36,060 nucleotides of DNA from NCBI GenBank assembly GCA_002104905.1, contig MCFE01000792.1, positions 1 to 36,060 on the forward strand. The letters run 5' to 3'. The stretch comes from Basidiobolus meristosporus CBS 931.73. Taxonomy: Eukaryota; Basidiobolomycota; Basidiobolomycetes; Basidiobolales; Basidiobolaceae. Shown piece after piece: positions 22,401 through 32,800 of this stretch (positions are counted from its first letter, which is position 1; each line of letters opens with the position of its first letter). Below the pieces are notes generated by a model. The model saw only the letters and a list, made by a program, of their open reading frames with translations, did no database searches and had not been told where the DNA came from. The position numbers were made by a program, and so were the translations under genes.

Positions 22401-22963
22401 AGGACATCCAGAACACCCTCAAGGAAGAGCTATCCTTAGCTCAGGAAAGCTACAAGAAATTTGCCAATCTAAAACGGCATCCCAGCCCTGATCTTAATGA
22501 AGGAGATTCTGTATGGTTGCTCAGAAGAAACATCAGCACCAACCGCCCTTGTGACAAGTTGGATTTCAAGAAACTTGGTCCCTTCAAGATCAAGAAGAAG
22601 CTTAGCCCTATAGTATATCAGCTACAGTTACCAGCAAGTATGAAAATCCATGATACTTTCCATGTGTCCCTCCTGGAGCCGTATTGTAGGAACACATTGC
22701 CAAACCGGCAAGAAGCAAAGCCCCAAGCTATCCAGGTTGACCAACATCAAGAATTTGAAGTTAAACAGATTCTAGACTCCAAGTATATCCGGTCAAAGCT
22801 GTACTACTTAGTAGACTGGATTGGTTATGGCCCAAGTGACCAAACATGGGAACCAGCTACACATCTCACTAATTGTCAAGAACTAGTTACCCAGTTCCAC
22901 CAACAATATCCTGCAAAACCTGCCCCAAAGGGAAACAGAGCTCCGCCTGGAAGAGGAGAATAG
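19403..22963 (+). CDS. Gypsy pol polyprotein: protease, RT, RNase H, integrase, chromodomain
   Basis: The frame is open from 19403 and overlaps the end of gag by 40 nt. It has no early ATG before 19466 and is most likely made as a Gag-Pol fusion by -1 frameshifting at 19415. Numbering from 19448: aspartic protease IDSGAS at 45-50, RT with YLDD at 371-374, RNase H ETDASDF from 518, integrase zinc finger H743, H750, C780, C783, and catalytic D813, D873, E909 (DX35E). At the C-terminus is a chromodomain at about 1103-1155 ([29 protein letters not shown]). All key residues are present with no stop in 1171 codons. The chromodomain of this group is thought to guide integration to heterochromatin. 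The last four codons form the polypurine tract and the stop abuts the 3' LTR. Confidence 0.95.
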   Translation, partial: SRSVGKLQCPVALTGLQLDPPMKIQHIQESSFATKSIQSLRMPVKIQIPDSGPVPALALIDSGASSCFIDQAFVQKHSIPVTLKSCPVQVEVIDGRSLSSGAVTHETCLLQLSSTAHQERIAFNIINSPHYPIVLGSSWLSYHNPSIDWKSKILSFTRSHQVNSMKSPDPDNREKTVANSSTAKDTLPAEGAPSATIPAKYQEFAHVFDKKKAELLPDHWPYDCPIDLEDGKVPPFGPIYNLSQPELKELHGYIQENLQKGFIQHSKSPAGAPILFVKKKDGTLRMCVDYRALNKITVKNRYPLPLINTLLDQLSAAQVFTKIDLRGAYNLVRIKPGDEWKTAFCTRYGHFEYKVMPFGLTNAPAVFQHLMNDIFRKYLDHFVVIYLDDILIYSKRQDEHDEHVKKVLRKLDSAGLYAKLEKCEFDQREVEFLGYLISPEGTRMDPKKVDSVQSWKTPSSVKEVQSFLGFANFYRRFIANYSKIVTPLTKLTQKNTPFAWNEEQSSSFYQLKKSFLKAPLLAHPDLEKQFIVETDASDFALGAILSQYDEDNVLHPIAFYSRKFSPAEINYDIYDKELLAIIVAFEQWRHYLDGAKHKIKVFCDHKNLEYFTTSKVLNRRQARWSLFLSSFDFTITYRPGAKQGKPDALSRKKEYALEEGDDACRQMEHPLLSKKHFEILATQSSSLVIPSFLVRISESQASDMTSSTIKKYLESPVGPPPKFPNIQNLHLVNNLIYHKQQLYVPDLATQLDIIKSRHDSMAAGHFGTAKTLNAIKRDFWWPRMITLIKEYILTCDICNRAKPARHQPYGLLQPLPIPEHQWRSISMDFITDLPESCGFNAILVVADRLTKMAHFIPCCKNTDAKETAALVLKNIFRLHGIPSDIVSDRGPQFVSKFWKHFMQYLGVQVKLSTAFHPQSDGQTERINQILEQYLRCYINYQQDNWVDLLPVAEFAYNNSSHSATGFTPFYANYGFHPQFDIQIPTNPMSPHAAEHAQAIQDIQNTLKEELSLAQESYKKFANLKRHPSPDLNEGDSVWLLRRNISTNRPCDKLDFKKLGPFKIKKKLSPIVYQLQLPASMKIHDTFHVSLLEPYCRNTLPNRQEAKPQAIQVDQHQEFEVKQILDSKYIRSKLYYLVDWIGYGPSDQTWEPATHLTNCQELVTQFHQQYPAKPAPKGNRAPPGRGE
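19415..19459 (+). promoter_or_regulatory. -1 programmed ribosomal frameshift signal (slippery site and hairpin)
   Basis: The heptamer GGGAAAC occupies 19415-19421 in the correct phase for slippage (tcG GGA AAC in the gag frame). After a 6-nt spacer, GTCCAGTTGCA (19428-19438) pairs perfectly with TGCAACTGGAC (19449-19459) around a 10-nt loop that contains the gag stop codon. Slipping back one base leads exactly into the pol frame. All three canonical parts of a -1 signal are therefore visible. Whether the hairpin extends into a pseudoknot cannot be decided by eye. Confidence 0.88.
22949..22960 (+). other. Polypurine tract
   Basis: GGAAGAGGAGAA, an uninterrupted run of 12 purines, ends three bases before the 3' LTR. 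It is the expected primer for plus-strand DNA synthesis. It is also coding (the final Gly-Arg-Gly-Glu of pol), and the TAG stop fills the three bases up to the LTR. Confidence 0.85.
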
Positions 22964-23484
22964 TGTCATGATCACATGACAACCATGAACACCCATGCCA
23001 AGTTTCAGCTTCCCAGCTCAATTTCTAAGAGATTCCTTCCGGAACCTTCTACCACCTTCCAGAAAGTTCCTGACCATTCCAAACCATTGTTACACAATGG
23101 AACATTCCATGGAAGCTTTCCATCGTATTTTTTATAGTCCAGTACCATATATGGAAATACCAGGTCACATGACTTAGTCACATGATCAGGTGACCCAATC
23201 CATTTCCCCATCCTGTCTCAGTACCGTGTCATCTATGTCATTATCCCCAGCACCATTGCTGTGCCTCACCCCACAACCCCATTAGTATTAGCTAACATCT
23301 CTCGGCATCAATATAGCCAAAAAGTATATATAGTCCTATCCCCCCTTAAGTATTCCTCAGTCTGATAAACACAGGTCTTGAATAAACAGCCTTGCCTTGA
23401 ATCCTGCCTTGCCTTGATGGTCCACACCTAAGTCCTTTCCTGCCGTGCCTAGCTTTTCCTCCTGCCTTGTGTCTATTCATAACA
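22964..23484 (+). repeat. 3' LTR of the young gypsy element
   Basis: Identical to 17584-18104 except at 23098 (T) and 23303 (C). Followed directly by the second AATTT target duplication. Confidence 0.97.
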
Positions 23485-23489
23485 AATTT
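23485..23489. repeat. Target-site duplication, right copy (AATTT)
   Basis: Exact repeat of 17579-17583. Removing one copy and the element restores a continuous copia frame. Confidence 0.95.
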
Positions 23490-23548
23490 GATTTTATTAG
23501 GTCAAAATTAGGACTAGTCAGTATGAACATTTGGTTGAGTGGGAGTAT
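23485..23548 (+). pseudogene. Copia pol C-terminal end and polypurine tract
   Basis: The copia frame broken at 17583 (ARHKF) resumes here as DFIRSKLGLVS, the usual end of copia pol, and runs to GAGTGGGAG, a typical copia polypurine tract just before the LTR at 23549. Confidence 0.85.
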
Positions 23549-23975
23549 TGTAGAAGCCTGGAACTCCACCTAGATATTCACCTCACTTGGTCACTTAGAT
23601 CCTTACCTACAAGTCTTAGTGAATACTTCCCAAATTCCTTTTTGGTACTTAGAATATTTTCACCAAAATATCAGGTTCCCAGAACATGAAAATTAGATAA
23701 GTTGTCCAAGCAGCCCCAAACTTTGCACACATGTTCTTGGGACCTTCCTAAGCCTATTCTACATGTTTGTTATGCCAAGACCATGTAAAAGTATAAATAC
23801 TACTTTACATTCAATAAAGTATTAAGTGAAAACCACATAGACTACTTGTTCTCCCAATCACTTCCAATATCTCCAAGACTCTTACCACTTTCATATTTTA
23901 TATATCATCAAGCAAAAACCATATGATCAACTTATTCCCCCAATCACTTCGGATATCTCCACAACTCTTACAACA
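23549..23975 (+). repeat. 3' LTR of the interrupted copia element
   Basis: It begins TGTAGAAGCCTGG directly after the polypurine tract and ends CTCTTACAACA. A promoter-like AAAGTATAAATAC lies near 23789-23801. The last part contains an imperfect direct duplication: two blocks with CAATCACTTC..ATATCTCCA..ACTCTTAC, at about 23863-23889 and 23941-23971. Related LTRs are at 2314-2662 (minus) and 7304-7947 (plus). Confidence 0.85.
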
Positions 23976-24345
23976 GCTATTGCTTGCAAAAATGTGGAGT
24001 AGAAACGATATGAGCTTTTGTACGAACCAGGAAAGCTTAGAGATTGCTAGGAAGCTGAGTGGGAAGTGGGGGCTTTAGTGTGGCCCTGTGGATGATTGGG
24101 TGGCATGGGAATTGCTTCCAACAAACAACTCATTAAAACGACCTTTGGAGTTGCCGAGCCAATACGTGATCATCGGCACAATACGATCCGGACCCATGCA
24201 TAAAAATCTCATAGCCGCAGAGGGATCCTCATTCTGGAGTCTTGAGATGACCACCTGTCGATCACATGATCATCCGGGGGATGAGCAAGCGAACTAGGTG
24301 AAGTCAAAATTTTGCCCAACCTCCGCATTGAATTCACTAGCCGAT
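23976..24345. other. Transition from the transposon nest to host genes; upstream region of COA6
   Basis: About 370 bp with no supported gene. An open frame at 24088-24297 has no recognisable product and no second line of support. The segment should hold the COA6 promoter, but I see no clear TATA box. Confidence 0.4.
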
Positions 24346-24716
24346 ATGAGCAGCCAAGCAGAGGCCAACAGCAACGCAACCACGTACAAGCCCTTGGACC
24401 GTGCGGCACGAAAGAAGTGCTGGGCAGCGAGGGACAAGTTCTTCGAGGCGTTGGACGAGAAAGCCATCGTGGACCCGGCGGACCCGCAGGTGAGACAGAA
24501 CGAGTCGCTGGTTGAGAAGGAGAAGGCCTTCAAGGAGGCGTGTCCATTGAGCTGGGTAGGTCACTAGAACACCAAAACTCAACTCTCACCCTCCAACTAA
24601 CCGGTTCTTCCCGGGGCCCTTTCTCTCTCTAGTTCGATCATTTCAGCCGACTCCGCGTACAAGAGGCCAAGATCAACGAATACAAAACCCTGATGAACAA
24701 CCCCAAGTTCAAATAG
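24346..24716 (+). CDS. COA6: Cytochrome c oxidase assembly factor 6 homologue
   Basis: Exons 24346-24555 and 24633-24716 are joined across a 77-nt intron (GTAGGT donor, CCAACTAACC branch region, TCTCTAG acceptor) to give 97 residues, typical for this family. The first ATG after the LTR boundary in this frame is used. COA6 is a small intermembrane-space protein that helps insert copper into Cox2 of complex IV. The family signature is visible: KKCWAARDKFFEALDE, then EKAFKEACPLSW followed by FDHFSRLR from exon 2. Of the four cysteines of the CX9C/CX10C hairpin, only the outer two (in KKCW and EACP) are present. The inner positions are Ala and Leu, so the C2-C3 disulfide cannot form. Convergent with SIW14. 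Confidence 0.85.
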
Positions 24717-25085
24717 CCCCGTCCGCACCCCCCTCGAGCCCATTTCCTTTCGCCCACCCCGGTGGGAGTTTACCGCCACCCAACACCCAAAACAGCATAT
24801 ATAAAAGCCTTCAAGTGGAGCCAAAACCTCGGTTGTTGGGTCGTGGGTTGCTCGGTATATGTACCAGCTGGCAACTGCAGTTTAATGGAGCAATATGGTG
24901 GTGGTACGGTATGAAATCCGCTTGATGTACAATACATAGATTCATCTCGATCATTCAAGGACGAGGCAGGGTTTATAGACTAGATGTGCACGTAGTAGCA
25001 AGGAGGATGGGATGGGTGTTACATGGGTGTTTCGGACATAAATGATGTCAACAGCAAACGGGTCCGCGCAAGGATGGCACCCGCT
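24717..25085. other. Intergenic region between convergent COA6 and SIW14
   Basis: About 370 bp shared by two 3' ends. No gene, RNA or repeat supported. A TATATAAAA-like string near 24800 is probably chance or part of an untranslated region. Confidence 0.4.
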
Positions 25086-25961
<876 letters not shown>

Positions 25962-26408
25962 TCGGGAAAAGGGCGCTGGGTGCAAGAGAGGCGGTCAGCT
26001 GCGTAATCGAGGGGAAGCAAAATTCCATGTTGCTGATCTCGCATAAACCGGAGGTTATCTTGAGCGGCGATTTAGGCGACCAAGGTTAAGTCCCTCGTGT
26101 GATCGGGGAACGCGTAGCAGACTCGGTACGTGCGATGGACCGTTTCACTCAATAGAGTTATTGCTCGCCAAATCAAGCCCCGGGATTTCCAAATTCGGGA
26201 GAAAGCCGAGAGTGATCCAGGGTGACCGCTGACCATTGGTGGTGGAGCACCTATTTTTGGATGCGCAGGCAGGAAAAAAAGCGATTCTCGTGTGAGCGCG
26301 ACATACAAAACCAAGTCCCCCCCAGGCCCGGCTTGGTTTCCAAAAGGTGTGGTTGAAACGGAGAGTATCCCAAGGGTTATTCAGCAACTCAGTTTATTGT
26401 TTGGTGAA
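25962..26408. promoter_or_regulatory. Bidirectional promoter region between SIW14 and DBF4
   Basis: The 447 bp between divergent start codons contains one ACGCGT at 26110-26115, about 300 bp upstream of the DBF4 ATG. This hexamer is the MluI cell-cycle box bound by MBF in yeasts, which drives G1/S genes including the fission-yeast Dbf4 homologue dfp1. A single hexamer can occur by chance. No TATA box stands out. Confidence 0.35.
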
Positions 26409-28664
26409 ATGGGTAGGTCTACACTCTCTTGCTATGGTGAAGTTGCCCAGACAAGTGCCGTTTGGGACCAACCAAACTGCAACTTCCGAACATCCAGAAA
26501 GAGAGTAGTAGAAGCAACCTCCGACAGTGGTTCGGAGCAATCTGATTCGGTTCGGGTGGTTAAAAAACCGAAGCGAATGAAACCCTCGCTGGACAAAGTT
26601 TCCCCGAACGCGACACCCAAGTCGAGCGCGCTCGACGTCGCGGTTTGGGCCAAGGCTTATCGTAAAGCGTTCCCAAATTTCCTCTTTTATTTCGACCAAA
26701 TCGACGAGAATGTCAAGCAACAGCTTGCTCCCCAGATTCGGCGACTCGGTGGGGTGAGTGTCATAGGAAACTTTTTTGGGTCAGGCGGGCAGTGAGAAAC
26801 TAACGTCTTGCTGTGTAGAGAATGGAGCCCTTCTTCTCGTCAAAGATCACCCATCTTATTACCTGTCAAAGCAAGTCCAATGAATCTCGGTATATGAGCC
26901 CCAGTAAGTCGTCTCGAGCCTTCCCTATGTCCCCAACTGCATCCAAGGTAACCATGCACATTCGCCTCGGTGTTCTTCTCAGAAGCTAACCTTCCACAGA
27001 CGTCCGTTGCCTCTGAATTGGCTCAGAAAGCCAGTAAATGGGGAATCAAAGTATGGACCACCCAGAGTAAGCACATCCCTCACCCAACATCACTCCAACC
27101 ACAACTCACACATCTCTAGAGCTTTTCAATGTTCTTCGCCACCTACTCAAGTCACCTATGAGCAGCCTTTCTCAGCCATCCAAGCCATTGACCGACGTGC
27201 TGCGGGACGAGAAGATGTTTGGGATAAGCACACACTCGTCATTATCAACGAACTCTTCGAACGTTCATTTCCTCAAGCAGATCTACCTGTTGGTGGAAGA
27301 TACAACGAAGGCGCACCGGCCCATAGCAGTACGGGAGTATTTCGGCGGCGGCGGTGGCATCACGTGGCCCAAGATATACCGCAACACCGAGGGGAAATGT
27401 CCGTTTATCAAATACGAAGAGGAGCCGAAATCCTCGAAAACCCCGCAGATCTCCAGCAGGCATCTGAACTCCAACACGGCTGCCACCCCACAGCCAGCCA
27501 CGCCCATTTCCATAGCCACCAAGCCGAGCCCCGTCATAGTGATTCCCAAGAAGCCTGGGTACTGTGAGAACTGCCAGGCCAAATTTGCTGATCTGGAGGA
27601 GGTAGGCGTTGATTGGCACGCATCCCGGTGACCTGCTCGCTAATTATCCACCCATCTAGCACGTGCACTCCCCGATTCACTGCAAGTATGCCCTGGACAA
27701 CAGCAGCTATGTTGAGCTTGATGCAATCCTGGAGTCTGTCACGCGCAAAGCTGCGCCAAGTCTCCCGGTGGAAAGTCCAGAGTCCGACTCGGAAAGCACA
27801 GTTTCCAGCATAGTGTCTGGCCCAGCCCAAGAGTACACCGACGTCTACCAGACAACCAACGATGAGGGTGATCTGAGCGATGAAGGCTATGCTTCCCTCA
27901 AAACCATCTCCGATAGCGAACCTACCGGGGACCAATCGGCCACTCAATACGACATCAAGGAGCCAACTCCCATTCTGGGTGACCACTCGGGACCGACTGA
28001 AGATGATCCGAGGATCTCATGCGACCATCAACAGCACCCTTTAGAAGGAACCCTCGCAGCTGAGGTCGAAAACTTCGATCTGGATCCGTACTTCACCATG
28101 GAACAACCTCAGCTGTACAACCCACCACAACGGCATGACTTCCAGTCCACACAATTCGCCCCAGAATATATGGCTCAACCATTCCATGACCAACATTACG
28201 CTCAGACCGACTATACTCTTCACCAAGTCCCAACCCAGGAAGAAATCTATGCGGCGATTCGAGACTTTCAACAATATGTTCAAGGAGACGAGTGTGCAGT
28301 TCCCGCCCTCGAAGAGACTCTCTACCCGCCAAGTGTAGAGCCTACCTACGATGCACTATCCGCCAGAGAGGCACTCTACTGCCCCCAGGTCAATTACCAG
28401 CCCATGAGCGGATACCATGAACAGCCTTTGTCGTATGGCACGGGGAACGACTTTCTTCCCAACGGGGGATTCCTGAAGCCTAACCAACGCATGAGCATAC
28501 AAGAGCTACTGCTGACGGATGTCGGCTATTTCCTGAACAACGGCTATCCCACGACACCCCAAGTGGATACTTGGTACCCCGACAACAACAACAACAACAA
28601 TCATCATAATCACCAAGCCAGCTACCTCCACAGCTACGTGAACAGCCAGTTCTCTGTACCATAG
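26409..28664 (+). CDS. DBF4: Dbf4, regulatory subunit of the Cdc7 (DDK) kinase
   Basis: Five exons (26409-26753, 26819-26947, 27000-27066, 27120-27601, 27660-28664) join in phase into 675 residues. Dbf4 activates Cdc7 and directs it to the MCM helicase to fire origins. Motif N/BRCT-like sequence lies at about 83-210 (VWAKAYRKAFPNFLFYF, LAPQIRRLGG, FFSSKITHLIT, KWGIKVWTTQKLFNVL). Motif M, which contacts Cdc7, is at about 243-277 (RPIAVREYF, ITWPKIYRNTEGKCPFI). Motif C, a CX2CX9HX5H zinc finger (GYCENCQAKFADLEEH, then HSPIH), is at about 328-350 and is split by the last intron. The long C-terminal 320 residues are acidic and Gln/Tyr/Pro-rich, with a run of Asn and His near the end. The exon 2 donor was placed at 26948, since using GTAAGT at 26904 puts a stop in exon 3. 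AATAAA at 28724 may be the poly(A) signal. Confidence 0.88.
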
Positions 28665-28870
28665 TATATGCCCCCTCTCCTTGTAGATTTCCCTCACCTC
28701 CCGTATGGTTGTACTATTACGCAAATAAACCGATTCAATGAATGCGATGTTGAAACATGTGGAGATTTTATTCTAAGTAGTGATGGGAGAGGCAGGGGAC
28801 CCAAATGGAGACAAATAGATGCGTGAGTCCAAGATATAGTATGCTGGGGAGAATCATGCGGTCGGTTCTT

Positions 28871-29572
28871 TCACAAGCGAACTCCGGACTCGCGCACCTC
28901 GCGTTGACTCTCCAGTTTGGCCTTTCGGATGCTTGTCAAGTCGACCAGATCGAACAATCTCTTGGTTGGCTCATCCTTGTTGTAAGGGAGTTTGTCGTTA
29001 CGGTCGTAGGTGATGCCCATGTACTTGCGATCAGGTCGCTTGGGATCGACATAGAACTGAACGTATCCGGGCTGCAGAGCGAAAAGGGTGTGGTCTTTAC
29101 CGATGCCAACCTAAGAGGATTTACTACGTCAGGTCGTTGCTCAGCATGGTTCAGCCACAGCTAAGGAGAGGGATACTTACGTTCAAACCAGCATGGAACT
29201 TGGTACCGCGTTGTCTGACAAGAATGTTACCGGGAACAACAAATTCACCTAAAGAAAGCCGGTCCAAGTTAGACTTGACCTATTCTGGGTTCACTACCGT
29301 TCGACGTAGACGTACCCCCGAATTTCTTCACTCCCAAACGTCTACCAGCGGAATCACGACCGTTCTTGGAGGAACCACCGGATCTCTTTGTAGCCCATCT
29401 GACTTGGATACCGCCTAATGTGCTAGAGGTTACTACAAATGCCAGGCCAAAAACCGCGCGTGCTATCCGCCGACTTACCAATGATACCGCCAAAACCAGG
29501 GTTCAGCCCCTTGGAAACGTTGGATAGAAGGCCGACAGAGCTGCGAGCTGTATTCAACAGGAAACCCGACAT
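28871..29572 (-). CDS. MRPL27: Mitochondrial large-subunit ribosomal protein bL27m
   Basis: Exons 29572-29479, 29432-29316, 29248-29181 and 29110-28871 splice to 172 residues. bL27 lies near the peptidyl-transferase centre of the large subunit. The family block begins at about residue 43: [29 protein letters not shown], then [35 protein letters not shown] and YVQFYVDPK. The first 40 residues ([16 protein letters not shown]...) look like a mitochondrial presequence. The C-terminal extension after [11 protein letters not shown] ([19 protein letters not shown]...) is typical of fungal mitochondrial forms, where the yeast protein is called Mrp7 (MRPL2). Intron 1 (46 nt) is short but is the only choice I found that keeps the frame. 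Convergent with DBF4 (206 bp apart), tandem with the tricalbin. Confidence 0.9.
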
Positions 29573-29859
29573 GTCAAATAGAGTAAAACGGATAAGGTGT
29601 AGGGAAAACGAGCAAGTCTGGTTAGTGAACTCGGTCAAATGGAAAGAGCAATTTTTTTCCCGGATCGTACCTTGCCAAACCCCACCCCCACACGTTCGAT
29701 CAATCTAATAACTAATTCCACCATGTCCAGGATGTTGCTTAAATTCATGGAAGATCGTCTAGTTTGGGCAGCTTTCTTGATGTTTCAACTAGACTTTATT
29801 AAACACTACAAAACTTCACATCGTATGGAATTGCTTTTATATTATGCACAGATCAATCC

Positions 29860-32800
29860 TTAGTTCTTCTTTCTGAAAGAGCCAAAGCCAAACTTCTTCG
29901 AGTTTCCTTCACTAGCCTCACTGTTGATTGTTGCGGCGTCCAAGGGGATACTCGAGTTCATTCCGCCCTCAGGAGTGAAGTCGATGCGGAGCTTGATGTG
30001 TCCCTTTTGAGGATTGTTCAGTGGGACGATAAACTCATCCGACATGACGTTGCTGGCAGGATGCACACGATCCCAAACATCCAATTCGAATTCACCCAAG
30101 GTGGAGTCTTGCAACAGGTTGTGGTCCCGCACCGAGAAGTGTAATCTGACGCGAGATCCGTTGGTAGGGAGGGTGAAATGCTCGTTCCACACTGGCGTCA
30201 AGGTCTTTTTAATCACCTTGGTTTTGTGCAACACCTTCCTACCCCATCTAACCTTGATATATGGATCGCATGCACTATTGCTGTCGGATGCTGACACATT
30301 TTGTCCGTCCACCACTGTGATGGTTAGGGTCCCAGGCTGACCGGTAGATTCAGTTCCAAATGTTTCCGGCCCACTGTCCGCGGTAAAATCACTGGCGGCC
30401 TCAGGAATGGAATCAACAGACTCGCCGGGAGTCACTGGTGTTGCCACCGTTTCAACAGGAATGCTGGTGACTGCTGGGGCCACGACGGGGCTAGGGTTGT
30501 TCACCTCAGGAGCGACGGGTGGGGCTACTTCTGCGCCATGCTCGGACTTCTTCTTTCCCATTCCAAAGAGTCCCATGGCACCACCCACAACGGATTTACC
30601 TGCGCCTAGGGTACCACCAACAACAGATTTACCTGCACCGAGGGTACCACCGACAACAGATTTACCTGCACCGAGGGTACCGTCAACTACTGACTTCCCA
30701 GCGCCTAAGGTTCCCCCAACAACGAATTTTCCAGCTTCGAAAGTTCCTCCGACTACTGACTTTCCAGCCCCAAGGGTACCGCCAACCACGGTGGCAGCAC
30801 CGCCTAGCGCAGCACCTCCAAGTGTTCCTTTACGGTCAGACAGCATTCGACCCACGTGCTCAGGAGTGAAGAGCAAGCGTAAGGTTAGGCTACCTTGGCC
30901 GGTGGTGAGTGGGAACTCCTTGGTGCACTCAACCATTGGCTCTAAATCCTTGGCATTGATTTGCAGACTGCCTAGGAGTTCTTGAGATTGGAATTGGTTC
31001 CAATCAAAGATTTCGAACAAAAATACATCCTGGTTGCGTGCCATTAATGGTGCAGTGAATTCCTCATTAAACTCCGGATTCAAGTTCTTCTTGATGGTTT
31101 TCGATTTGAAAACCTTCTCATCATTCACCTTCACTCGGACGAAAGGATCGCTAAAGCCGCTAGAATCGACAGATGCCAGATTGCTGGCTTTGATGATCTT
31201 GACGGCAACCACACCCTTGTTGGTAATGCTTATTGCTTCATCGATCTCCATATCCACAGGAGTGAACTTGAACGCCAGTTGAATCTTTCCGGCGTGATTC
31301 TCAAATTCGTACCACGAGGATTCAGTGGAGTTGGATTTGGTTAGCAAGTCCAAAATGTCAGGTACAGGGATGGTTGTACGTGCAATCTCAGTACCACTTT
31401 CGTTGGCTTGACGGAGTAGCACGGAAATCTTGGTGAACAGGCTCTCCTGAACGAAGGCTTCGCATTCTTCGTTGAATATAGGGTCAGTGACCTTCTTCTT
31501 AACAGCCGTACGGTGAACGACATTATACTCGTTGTTGTTGATTAGAACTTCGGCAAAACAGGTATCCAACTGTTTCTTGGTTTCTTTGGTGCCTCCAATC
31601 AGAACCGACAACAACCCAGTGCTGAATCGGGTATAATCAATGGGCTCGGGTGCTGTTTCTTCCAACTTCTCCACAGCCGCAGTTTCGTTGATCTCTCCCT
31701 TGTCTGTCGTAACTTCTTCCTCGTGCTTCTCCTCAGAACGAGCAATTGGATCGATGGGGTAGAAATGAGCTTTGAAGTGAATAGTTCCGCGGTCCTTATT
31801 CTCCAACTGAATTACTTGCTCATATTCCTTGACTTCACCTTCACCGTAATAACCTTCGGCGACCTGAGGTCCCAGTAACTCGGAGACATTAATCGAAGTG
31901 CTTCCCATCAATGTATCCTTTGAGTAATTATCCCAGTTGTACACCTCCAGGACAAATGTTTCCCTGGGGTTGCGTACTCCAATGAAGTGAGTTTCATTCC
32001 AGATGGGATTCAGGTTATCCTCAATGACTTCGGTTCGGGCCTTCTGCTTGTTGGCCACTGAAACGATCACGTAAGGATCGGCTTTCCCGATAAGATCGGT
32101 GTTCTTCAACTTCTTTGCGGAAATCAACTCCAGGCGGACTGCGCCGATCGGAGGAGCAAGTCGACCAGCCGACAAAACCCCTCCTTTGATGACGACAGGT
32201 CTCCAAACAAAGGACATTCTAACCTTGCCGGATGAACCATTTAGATTGTACCACGGGTTCTCGCTGTTCCTCTCAATGGCCTCAGCCAGGGAAACGTTGA
32301 AATTGCCAATGACAGGATCGGTTGTGAATGCGCTCTCATCAAGAACATCCACACCAAAGACCGCGCTCTCCTTGTCACTGATAAACATCTCGATACTCTT
32401 CTCCCACAAAGGATTACTCTTTTTCTTGATGACTTGAGTTTTAAGAATGCTGTTGTTGTTCAACTTAACAACACCATACGCATTACTGGAGGGGAGGTCC
32501 TTGGCTTGGTGGATGAACACCTTGAGAACACCACTGTTGGATTCCACAGGAGACTCTGTCCCATCTTCGTTTTTAATGGGCGGGACAACGGGGAAATAGC
32601 TGACGTCATATAGCAATTCTCCGCACTGCTTGCCACCCTCTCGGATGACCTTCCCAAGGATATCAGATTGCTCGGGAGAATCGCTTAGAGATGACAAATC
32701 AAAGGAGACTGTACCCAAGCTGCGATCTTTCTGGACATCCTCTTTATCGTAAATCTCCAGGTTTAGTGCATCGGCAATGCTGTGTAGGAGGATATAATAG

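Larger units (their letters stand above)
17584..23484 (+). mobile_element. Young, near-intact Ty3/gypsy chromovirus (Tf1/sushi-like)
   Basis: A 5901-bp element with two 521-bp LTRs (TG...CA) that differ at two positions only: 17718 C against 23098 T, and 17923 T against 23303 C. It has a 5-bp AATTT target duplication, a self-priming type primer site, gag, pol (protease, RT, RNase H, integrase, chromodomain) and a polypurine tract. The near-identical LTRs indicate recent insertion. The only clear defect I see is a 1-nt deletion in gag near 18873. It sits in the end of a copia pol, whose frame reads on across the insertion point. Confidence 0.97.

Noticed and set aside
24088-24297. Small plus-strand gene before COA6
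   Set aside because: No recognisable product, no ATG context or splice evidence. It lies in the promoter region of COA6.
25962-26100. Upstream first exon for SIW14 (ATG at about 26023 minus)
   Set aside because: That ATG opens a short frame without a usable donor leading into the conserved exon. The in-frame ATG at 25961 is simpler.
26904-26947. GTAAGT at 26904 as the donor of DBF4 exon 2
   Set aside because: A better consensus donor than the one used, but it shifts the frame and brings a stop within a few codons of exon 3. Reading on to GTAACC at 26948 keeps the frame into the conserved ASELAQKASKWGIKVW block.
28480-28724. Minus-strand frames with Cys or Val runs
   Set aside because: They are the complement of the Asn/His codon run at the end of DBF4.
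30407-30985. Long plus-strand open frame with Pro/Thr-rich repeats
   Set aside because: It is the antisense shadow of the 33-bp repeats in the tricalbin gene.
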